Origin: Enoplolaimus lenunculus
Lineage: Eukaryota > Nematoda > Enoplea > Enoplida > Thoracostomopsidae
NCBI GenBank assembly: GCA_030248215.1
Contig: JASANG010004125.1
Coordinates: forward strand, 62,001-126,000
Length of the DNA: 64,000 nucleotides
Direction of reading: 5' to 3'
The position numbers and the translations under genes are program-made. Below, one piece after another: positions 12,701 to 24,700 of this stretch (position 1 is the stretch's first letter; every line of letters starts with the position of its first letter). Under the pieces are notes generated by a model. It ran no database searches, was not told the origin of the DNA, and saw only the letters and a list, made by a program, of their open reading frames with translations.

Positions 12701-15700
12701 CTGGTTCCAACCATGGTAACTGCATTATATAACTACCAAAATCGACTTGTGGTACTAACTGAAAAAGTTACAAAAAATCTGCCAGAAAAATACCAAACAA
12801 ACGGGGTATGGCTCCTTACCCCACCCGAATACGCTCTTGTGACTAACTTTTTAAATTCGACATGACACACTCCAAGCGGTTGCACTTCCATACTGCGACC
12901 CCAGAATTTAATTCGTACCCGTTGATCTTGCCACCACGTCCAGCTTCGACTTTCAGCATGGCACGCTGATATTGGCGGATGATGTGAGACCTAAAATTCG
13001 GCAAACAACTATACTTGAAAAAATACTTGAGGAATGCTGAAAACAAGAAAATAAGCAACAAAACAAGTACTATAAGTTGATACAATATTTTTCCTTGTGT
13101 TTGTTATTGCGATAACAACGTTTCATAGTATTTAATTCAGATAACCAGACTAAAACTAAGGGTGTATGAAAATTTTAAACATTTTCCTACTAAAATTTAC
13201 ACCACAAATGGATATGTGTAAGATGCAATCCACTGTTATTGAATAACTTTCGTATCCTCTTATTAGCATCAAGTTATTACAGTTTTTTCTGACCCACAAA
13301 ATTATTGCAAACGGCACATGAGTCTAAATCTAAAGCTCTAATCATAAAAAAAGCACAATTCGTTCACCTGTTCAGCAATATATTTGAATCCTTTGTCTTC
13401 CCTGATATATTCAAACGTTTCGCCCAACAGTGGATTAAACGGTTTCCGCTCTGCACGGTAATAACTCGATGAATAGCACGATACTGCAAACGCTGCCATC
13501 AAAGCCTAAAATCAAATGGCAAAAAATTTCTAAAAGATACCCCGTTGGCCATCTGTGTGCATATTCTCAAAAGTGCGTAGCACTCATTACACGTTGATGA
13601 TCAAACGGAATTAAGGGGCAGTAACCGCGATCGCGTCTGCAGTCGCGCTTTCATACAAGCGTCTGAATTTTCTTGCTCGCGACAAGTTACGGCTACACAC
13701 GCCGCGGTGGTAACCACGTTTATAAGCGGTTGAAAATTTACTACTAGTAGAAAACTTCGGTAGCATATATATGGTTACAGTAACGGCGAGCAGCACAAAT
13801 CGCGTCTGTGTGCAATAGCGTCCCAGAACGGATCGATCGCGATTAGAGGCGCGGTTTGCAATACGATTACCATTGCACTTATTGCTTCACCAATTGTACG
13901 CCCCACGATTACCCAACCGTCGTGTTCACTCTGCCCTGTAAATAAAAACTGCACTCGTTTGACAGTGAAAAACAGAATCATACAGCACTTACCATTCTAT
14001 AAGCTGGTTCATTTGTATCGACAACCTTGTCTAAAATTTCCGAATATTCCAACTCTTCACACAAGACCTGAAAAACCACAATATTCCATCACCAAAAACT
14101 AAAACTAAACTCGGCGTGAAACCCACACACGGATCTGGCAGTGAACCTATACCCCACAAACAGTTTGAAACCGGAATTACAATTTACCAGAACCGGAATT
14201 TAAAAAAATTGCCGGAAACGGAACCGGAAAATGAAAAATACATGCCACGGAAAAATCCATTTTAATTTTCTTTTTTGCAATATTATTGGTGAAAAAACCT
14301 AGTTAGAGATAGGTATTCACTTTATCTGCTGTATTTTAGATTTTCATAATCCACGGAAGCGCAACTACCTTCGATGGTTTACTTTCGGCGATAGTCAAGG
14401 TTTATATACTATACAAATGAAATCTATTTAATATTTATCGTAGTTTTTAGTAAAATATCGTAACTTCCAACAACCAGAAGCTAAATGAATATAATCCAAA
14501 AATAAAAAACCAAAAAAAAAAACAACAACACCAAAAAAAAAAAAAATAATGACCACAAAATCATTTTGGTACTATCTTACATTTAAACAAACCCCCAACC
14601 ATTTCTTACAAAAGCACAAAACAAACGGATATTTCGCATCACATTTTCCTAAAAATACAGACCTAAGGGCCCATTAACATAATTTAAATCCAAACATAAA
14701 CCAAATTTTGCTCTCAAAAAAACAACCCCCAAAAAAAAAAAAAAAAAACAAAACCAAACAAAACCCAAACCCCCCCCCAAAAAAACACCCCCCCCCCCCC
14801 CAAAAGACACCCACCCCCCCCCCCCCGTTAACCTTAAACCAAGCACAGATTGCAATCGAACTGCACCTGTAAGGCACTCAATGGTTCGTGCACCACAACG
14901 GGCATTGATATTTTCGACAAATCTTTTCCAATATTCCGAGACAAAATACTCCACATTGACAGTCCGCCCGGCTCTGGCATTGGGGCAGGTAGCGTTGCTC
15001 GTGGCCGGAACATTTTGATCGCGATACCTAGCGTTTCGCTTGACGTCGTTACTGAAATCGGGAATATATTTCTATTCTAGTAAAAAATCCAATTCTAGTG
15101 CTAATGTATTTGACATATACATGAATCTGAGCATAAGCCCTATCTGTTAAATAACGTGTTTCTCGATTTAAGTCAATTAGTAGGAATTCGGTGTTGTAAT
15201 ATCTTTGCACTCCTGTTCCGGTGCCTGCTCTCATGTTCCTACTTCTTGTGAAATGCAGTTACTGTTAGAACACTGCAATCCGGGTCACGCATTGACTAAT
15301 TTGCAACATTTAAAAATAGATACCCGGACCAGTCGAACAGTTCTCCACGTTACGTTTAATTCGAGTACAAAATCTTTACTTGTAAAGTGACTGCTCGGAT
15401 AAATACATTTGTAATAAATCATTTTGGTCCGGGTATTTTTGCTACACTTGGTCTCGGACCCGGATTCAACTCTGGTGTTGACTCTCGTATTTATCAATTT
15501 TTGGTATTTTAGATATTAACAAAATATGGTTTTAATTTGAATAAACTCAAATTGTGTGCAAACTCTGAAAACCACCTCTACGAACGCAATGTTGACTTAC
15601 AAGCTCCCCGGGTCTGTTCGTCATCGCTTTCCGAAACATAATCCGAATTTTCACCGGCCGATACAGACGTGTCATCGTCAACATCCACCTGAAAGTCAAA

Positions 15701-18700
15701 CAACAGAAATACTCAAACCTGTAATTTGGGTCCATTCTTACATGTATATAGCGTCGATCTCCTAAAATTGTGGATTTCAAAATTCACACAGACGTAAGAT
15801 AAATCATACGCGAAAATGTACCAAATTTCATACTTCACTACGCATTAGTAAGAAAGTTACCAAAGCTATTATCAACTCGTGATAGGCGTTACACTCGATT
15901 GAGAATACGGACACTGTACTCTCAATATAAAATATTATAATATTGCAATTACCGGCTTCAAAATTTCAAATTCCACATTTGAATTGTTAAAATTTTCTAA
16001 ACTTATAAACTTAAAAAAACAACTCACATCCGACGACGATTCAGATACTTTAGACAACGTTTCAAACGCATCATAATACTCGCTTGGCATACTGAACAGA
16101 GATCGGGATGCGGGAATGTTTGATTCGAGGTCGTCCTATAAAAAAATTTAAGCTCATCTAGTATCCCAAATTTTAATGCGGCGGCTGTAAATTTGACCGT
16201 TGAAGTTTTTATACCTTGAACGATGCCCAAATTACGTATCGCATGTGTGCTAGCCTTACTAACACAGGTATACATAATATATTTATTGAATATCGTATTA
16301 GCACATAATACAACCACGACATACCAACATGGCAACCAAGCCAGCATCCGCTACCGCAGCTTGGGGTAGCGTTGTTGTTTTGGTACCACTAGGCGGAAGT
16401 CCATGTCCGGATATTGAGTTATATCGGGACAGTCCAGAGGTTCTCATGCGAACATACTCGAGCTCAAGTGCGTTAAATATTTCACGCAACGCGCATTCAG
16501 CTAAAATAAGGTGCAGGAAAACATATCGTAAAGTATATTTCGAATAGTTTATAGTTTCTTAATCTGAAACGGATCAACCGGAACATGACTCTAAGCAGAT
16601 ATGACAACTTTGCAAAGAAATCGAAGTTCTTCCGTTGCTTAAATTTAAGCAATGAAACGCTGCATACAAATTAATCAAAAAGTGTCGAAGAATGATTACA
16701 CGCTGACAACATTTGATGCCAAAAATAATTAGTACGATACTAACTGTTTTTGGTAATTAGGTTCTGGTAACAATTTGTATTATTTTCTGCTCTCCAGTTA
16801 TATTTAAATATTTTTACAATCCAGCTGCCGTCAACCTAGCTATGTACCCTACCCTACTTACTTTCACGCGCAGTTTTAACAAACTGTTTCCGGGACTGTA
16901 TAAACGACCCACTAGCCGGTGTACTTATTGAAGGTACAACACCACCAATGCTGCCACTTTGAATTGCATCCAAGCTGATTGGCGTCAGTTCCGGTTCGTC
17001 GTACCGGTTACCAGAAGCAGTCGCAGAGGCTGTTATCGGATGCTGTTGCGAGTCTTGAGTTGCAGCTGCAGTCGAAGACTTGCACAACTCGGCAATATCA
17101 GGGCTCGAAATGCTCAAGTTTAACGACGCAGTTTGTGTGTTCAAATTGCTACCGATGTCACCAGCCAAGAACTACAACCAAAATAATAAATTAAGAACTA
17201 CAACCAAAATAATAAATTAAGAACTACAACCAAAATAATAAACTCACCATCAGTATTTTCAAACGGCTACAGCACCTATAATATTGACAGTTGGCGATCG
17301 CTTTTAAAACTAATGAAATAAAATACAATGATACATGCAAAACGTATGCCAACTGACAATAAATGTTATACCCAGTTCAAAACACGGGGCTTCGTTTCCA
17401 GATCTTATATTCTAAACGAACAGCGGAATGTCCTTTGTCCCAATCTTAACTCCATATCCACTCATAGCTCAGCTGACAATCTACTCGTACCAACACCCAT
17501 AAAGTCACATTTGAACTATCAGTCTGTTACGTTCTTGTACACCATTTCAAATTCGCTCTTGACTAACTACATACTAAAGGCAAAGGCAACGGGACTTTCA
17601 GTTGTTAAACTCAGCCTTGGGATTTTTTACAGGGTTTTACAGACAATGGTTCAGTTTGCAACACAAGCCTTCTTCGAAAGTTTTATAAAACTTAACTCAC
17701 CTTTCCATAATCCTGGGTGCGCTCATGAAGCCTTTAATAGCTCAGAACACAACCTATCTCTCCCCTCAAGAACCCCTCATCAAAATACAAACTCACATTC
17801 AAATTATCAGTCTGTGACGTCTTCCGCTTGCGTCTCCGAAACCATCCCCGACGATGCTGCCTAGATGTCGTGGCCGCTCCACTCCGGCGACCCGTGTCCG
17901 GAGGGACTACACCGGCAGTGCTGGTAGTGCCCGAAAAAGGAACACTAATGCTCGATTCAACTGGTTGCGTTTTCGGGCTGATCAGCAATTGGCCGGTGCT
18001 CGCTGCAGCAGTCAGTGCACATGCCTGTTGTTGATATGATGAACCTAACACCGTAGCAGATTCTTGTGGTCGCAGCTGTTGCTGTTGTTGTTGTTGTTGT
18101 TGCAGCTGAGATTTTGGCGGAAGTTGACAGATAGATATCGACTATAACCAAAACGTTACCTGATGTACGCATGATATTGCGGAAGTTGCATTACGCAGAG
18201 AATGCAGTTCGCTCTAGCACACACATGTACAAGCAAACAATCACTGACAAAGATGCTTCTTACAAAAGCATTTTCACAGTCCATACGGTTTAGCATTATG
18301 TCTTGTAACCTGAAACTTTATTACTACGCGTATAAATTCCGTTATTTTAGATGAGTTCACGCGTTAACGGTTTGAGTTTAGAATCTCCTGCCGTGCAAGC
18401 ACATCAGCCACAATTACAAATTTAACTAAAACCCCAGGTGTACAATAAAATTTACAACACACCGTATAAAGACTTACACTAGACCGTGAGCCATACTGCC
18501 GACCATCATCACAGGACTCAAGCCTTTCGAGCAACACAGCCAATTCAACGAGCAGCTGTTGTGCAGGATGAAATAATGCTATAATTATAAAATTAGCAGT
18601 AATCTCAACACCGATTGTTAAATGCTGTGACTACCATCACGTCTGTAACCTTTCCTTCGATCAAAAGGTCAAATATGGCTTGAATTTCTACGAAGACAAG

Positions 18701-21700
18701 GGAATACATGCGCTCCAGAGATTTCTTAACAAACGAGTAAACGCAGTTTTATAGATTTCTGAATAGTCACCTGCTGGATGTTACAGATAAAAAAATTCGC
18801 TCTGTAGCAAATCAGTTACTTATACGCACCGTAGACTACTGAAGAAGTCCGAATTATCGTTAACCGAAAGACCTGTTGGTCGAATAACAATAAACCGGTG
18901 CCACGATACCTGACTTGAGCAGCGTTTTAGCTTACTTTGCAACCACGAAGCTACAAAGAAACGGATACTGGCTCAAGCAAACTCACAGACATCGGTGCAC
19001 CTTACACAACCCAACGAATATAAAGTAACACATTGAATTATTGTGCAAGACGAAAAAACAAATAAACGAAACGGAAATAGAAACAACAAACTGTCAATAC
19101 ATTATCGTTCAAAGGAAGATTTCTTGTGTTAGCAAGTGAAAAAAGTTTCTAAAATCCTACACGAAATCCACAAATGAAAAATATGACACCCGCCCCCTTA
19201 GCTACAACCTCGAATATCAACACTTACACAGTCCAATTACAACGCAAAGTAAAGAATACCTACAACCACCAGTAGCAAAAAATCACACTCCCACACTGAG
19301 AAATACTCAAATGAAATTTGCTCAAAAAAATCGTATTAAATGGTTTTGAACAGCAAAAACTTTTAGAGCCGGGCCCCAAATGTGGCTGAATGGTTCAACC
19401 TGTTTGGTAAGGAACCCCCGTCTGCCTGTCTCGATAATTAAAGTTAGTAACGTCTGGTGTAAGTAAGCAAATTTATAAGTTGTGCAATTACAAACATTAG
19501 GTAAGTTGCATTCCAAAGTATTAGGATTTTATAATGAATTCATACAATATATTAATGGCATGCCTTTGAAACAAAGTTGAAAGTGCACCCACAAATACAC
19601 TGCTCATAGTGCGAAAAGACTCAGCTCAGCCGCGCACTATTAGAATTTTACACTTAAAGTTATTCTTCAAATAAATTTAAAGCCTCCGACTCGTGGACGT
19701 AGGAACAAAATAATGTATCAGTCGACCCCCTTGAAAATACATTTAAAGGTAATGTAATACTCAACCTGGCTCTAGACCTAATCGTTTTAGTTCCTCGATA
19801 CATATTTTCCATTGTAAACCAAAGGTTTTGTTATCTTTTACTTTCCGATTCCGTTTCCAGTAACTTTTGTAATGAAGTAAGTCATCCTGAATATGTAATG
19901 AACTATAATTCAGCAGTCAAAAAGTTAGCTACACACAGCTAAGAGTACGGTTTCTAGTCTAAACATATGCCCATATCGTTTTGAAATAGATCCTGTAAAC
20001 TTGAAACCAACACACCGAGAAATTTAGTATTTGGAACATTTTACACATTCGACTGGTCTTACTTGTCAACATAGTCTGATATTTTTAGCTAATGTAGTTC
20101 GCTTGTTTTAAAACCTATTGCTAACTGGTGATACGTGTTATACACATTTAACAATACCGGCCCAAAATCAACCCAATCTACTGCTATCCTAAATTCTACA
20201 ACTTGAACTCACATTGATCGGCAACAGGCACTGAGGTATCTAACAGCCAATTAGCGACCCGTGCATCACATGAAGACGATGCAGCTGACTGATTAACATT
20301 CGTACGGCATGCCAAACTATAAATCTGCTGCGGTCCTGCCGCGTTCATATGACAAGGCGATTCAATTACAGGCGGTACCAGCCGCGCTGAAAAATGTATA
20401 CGTAGTCAGCACTACGGTTTATGTTTAGTTATACAAACGGTCATTCCAAAAACATATTACTGCATTTAAAATACGTCACAGTAACAGAAATAACAAACGT
20501 CACAATAGTTTTCATCTAACCTAGTGTCCTTTACAAATGTAAGTACTTCCGCGTGTGGGCATCAGAGTACCACAGGAAAAATAGCACAAAATTGATTCAA
20601 AAAGTTTGGTTCAGCTCCGGTGTTGTTACTTAAAATCTCGCCCAAATTTGTGTAGTGTGACAAGTAAACTACAAAAGTGCCAAAAAATTTAGTGATGTCC
20701 ACTTCAATAGCATATTAAAGGCACACTACTACCTCAAAAAACCCTGAAAGCGACAGCGGTGCATAAGCAATTAGGCCCAATCCAATAAGTAAGATGACGG
20801 TTGCGCTGTTGCAACACTCAAAGGAATGCCAGTTTTCCCAACCGGAGCCAGAAAGCGATAGTTTACAGAATACCACTTCTAAACCAGTATTAGATGCCGG
20901 GTTGAGTTTTGTTTTTTAGCGATAAATGCAAGAACATAACCAAGCCGATCAAAAATGACGGCATGCATCAGGCATCGACGTGACAAGACGGAAGAAACAT
21001 TTTGCACCTTACGTAATGTAGTGCACTGTTCGAAAACTTTAAAAACATCAGGGTACGCCGTGGTTAAAGGGTACGGTACAAAAATCAAATTAATTTTTGA
21101 ACTTTGAGTTAATACTGAATGCTAAAAACGCGTCGTACACAATGAGAAAACTAAAAATTTTCAGAGGGCATACTTGTTACATAAGCTTTCTTATTACTCT
21201 AACTAGTGTGCGCCAGATCAATATATGTGTTTTATGCGTGCACATATTCATGCTTCTATGATGGTTTTAATGAATATATAAGAAATGCGCTACGCGAGCT
21301 AATATAAGCACCGGTTGTAGTAAAACTTAGCACAGTTGCAGTGAAATTTCGTAAATTATTACAAATAATAGAGGTTCAAAACGATGAAAAAAATTACTAT
21401 TTCAATTATACTTGCAAACGCAATCAAAATCGGGAGCGGGACTGGATTTGAATTTAAATTCTGATCAGAATTCCGTTTGCACCGTAAGCAAACAAAATGT
21501 ATTCGAAAACTAATTGTAGTGTAATTCCAATACCAATGTTTTTAGCGACCAGGACAATCCAAAGTATATATAACTAGTGTACACACCACCAGCGCCACAA
21601 CGCACAACACCATAAATAAACAAAAAAACAAAACAAAATGTAACAAAAAACAAAACAAAACGTACAGAGTTGTACCTTAATCAGGTTTTTTACTTATCGT

Positions 21701-24700
21701 GACACATTTTTTACATTTCATTTAGTCATGAAACTGACACACCGCTAACGAATCCCCAACCCATCGGTTCAGCATTTTTAAAGCCGTATCAGTACTTTTT
21801 GTGCGTCAATCACATAATGTTGACTAGCGATCAAAGAGCAGCTCACTGGTATATTCGTTTAAAACCCTTACGGCACCGTGACACAGCGACACCAACTTGC
21901 GATCGGTGTTCCACACATTTCAGAATAATGACTTACAGAAAATAACGCAACAACTAAAAACATGCACCAACCAACGCGTAGTCCAGCTTACGTTCGGGCC
22001 GACCAAATCCCCGGCCAGGTGCAGCCCGAACAGGAGACAAATCCGGCCCAGAAGAAGCGTCCGGTGTCGTCACCAAAAATCCAGCAGTGCCTGCTGCAGC
22101 TGTCCCTGATACCGCTGTCAACCGTAACGGAATACTATGTGCAGTGGTGTTGTTATTGCCAAACGATATTTTGTCTTGTCGATACAAACGATGCCGTTTC
22201 AATGCTTCGGCCCATTCTTTGAACATATTTTCATGTTTCACCTGAAAATAAATTAAGAATAATATTTTTGTCTCTGAAATTTTCTTCAAAATTTTACATT
22301 TAAAGTCTATAAATCTCACTCATGGGGTCTTATTAACAAAAGCGACGATCGAGCTGCGGATTCAACAATCTGGTTACTACTCTACTATACTTATGGTCGT
22401 CAGAATCGAAAATAGAATTAAAAACGCAAATTTTGCTTTCAAAAGTCAACACAATAAGCAAGTTATTGTGATAGATGCATTACATACTAGAATGCGCCCG
22501 CATATAAGGTTTCACAGGCCAAAAATCGAAATCCGGCTCCGAATCGCTGAAAATCACGTATCAACACTGTATTACACTGATACGACCAAAATTAAACGTT
22601 ACCGCAGTACTATGAAAACCGTAGCATAAACAAAATATTGATGAATTACATTACGAATCCTACGAAACTAGCGCGATTAAGTGTTTACTTATTTTGGAAT
22701 AAGCACCCAAAAAACGGCTTCGGTATCCGACTCCTACCGGACATCTTACTTACTACAAGGTTCTGGTTCCGCTACTTTTACGTATCCGGTCGCACCCTGT
22801 TACATACCTTGAAATGAAACACAAACTCTTCAGAGTCGACATCAATGCGGAAGTCTTTGCGTCGCGTCGATATGACGCAAAATGCAATATCGAGCGTTTG
22901 GCGGATTTTGTGACGTTCAAACTGAAAACACACAAAGCAATACAATGCGAACCGCTCTCTAGGCGTCCGTACCTCTAAGAGTGGCGCTATACTGTTTAAA
23001 AATTTTAATGCCGTCCGTCACAGTGCGGTATAATACGTTTCTCCTCAGTAGACAGTGAAATCTATATTAATTTCAGGGAAATTTATACGCGAGAAGTTTC
23101 GACACTTTTTACAAACTTATCGTTGAATCTTCTAAATTTCTTTTAATATTTTCCCGGGATTCAATCGGAATGCCTGCCTGTTCCGGCCAGAATTCCGGCA
23201 AAAATTCAATTCCTGTTACTGTTCCTTTTCCTGCATTCAAAAATGTAGGAACCGGAATTTTGACGGTGTTGTGGAGAATTATTCATAATTATCTAACCAT
23301 TGGAAACCTTGTCTTTAAAAAATTGTTATTTCGACATGAGTGTTTTTCCAATTACCCTCAATTTCGTTAAATAAAATAGTTAAAATTCGTTTAAACAATT
23401 TTTTTGGCTTTTTTCTAAAACGTCCAACAGTAATTCGATAACGAAAGTTATTTCAAATTTCGATTCCTGTTCCTGTTCCGGTTCCTGCAAAAAATTCAAT
23501 TCCTGTTCCTGCAAAATTAAGTTCGTGTTCAAACCCTGATTTTCTTATAAAATACCAATTTCGGTAACGAACTCGATTCTAACTGAACTCTGTCTGTTTC
23601 ATCTCAAACGTTTGTGGTAAGCGGAACCGATAAAACATCCCTGTCAAACAAACCACAAAATCAACCTTAACTGAACTTTATAATAATAACAATAATAATA
23701 ATAAAAATAGATGTAAATAAACAAAATTTCGAATTTCCATTAAAATTAAGCACATCGTAAATCTGAAACAAACCTTACCTGATAGCGATTTTTCGAAATC
23801 ATTAGCGCACCGTTTTCAAGAACACAATACCTCTGAAATGAGACAAAAAAAATTAAAAACAACACTTATTACAAATTTTGTATTTTACACTAATTCTAAG
23901 TTAAGCAGTACCATACAGAGCCCGTCACGAAAATTTCGCTACGGATGCGGTGTGGCATGAACCCACGACGTACGGATTACCGGTCCGCTGCTCTAACCAC
24001 ACTTTTAGTGAGTATCGACATCGCACTGCAAGAAAATTGCCGATTCTTTACCGATACTTTTAGCACACGACAGTCTGTTGGAATGCTATTAATTTTACTC
24101 CTTGGCGTATTTAGTCTGTTTGTAATGGAGTACGTACGGTTGGAATCGGTACCGGTATCGGAATCGGTTCGGCAATTTTTCAAAATAAAAGTTTTCAAAA
24201 TCGGTCCAACAGTTCTGGAGATTCTTTTCGGACGGACGGACGGACCATCCACCTTTCGACCCCATGAGCACAAAATACAACTGCACACTTCGCGACATTA
24301 CGTACCGGAACCGGAATTTGAAAAAATTACCGGAAACGGAACCGGAAAAAGAAAAATACATACCATCAAAGAGTTCATTCTAATTTTCTTTTTTGCAATA
24401 TTATTGGTAGGTGTTCCACATAATCGAAAGCTACCTTCGATGGTCTATTTTCGGCGACTGTCAAGGTTTGCATACGATACTAATGAATTAGATTTAATTT
24501 TTATCGTCCTTTTTTAGTAAAATATCTTAATTTCCATCGACCAAATTGTAATACCGGTATTTTATTATTCCGGTATAAATTTACCGGAACCGGTAGGTGA
24601 AAAAATGCCTGGAACCGAAACCGGAATTCCGGTTGCACCCTGGTATATATGTATATATATTGTCAAACGCTCAATTCTTCTTTACGCTGCGTCAAAACCT

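Noticed and set aside
14649-14954. Gly-rich and Phe-rich ORFs on the minus strand
   Set aside because: Produced by the A-run and C-run tract next to ORP exon 13; the real frame of that exon is different and matches the ORP family.
17328-17864. 178-residue plus-strand ORF
   Set aside because: Its 3' end overlaps ORP exon 8 in antisense and the rest is ORP intron. No domain, no splice logic.
23945-24517. 190-residue plus-strand ORF with hydrophobic segments
   Set aside because: It is composed of a reversed tRNA-derived SINE head and a hAT-like MITE copy; the same words occur in non-coding copies elsewhere.
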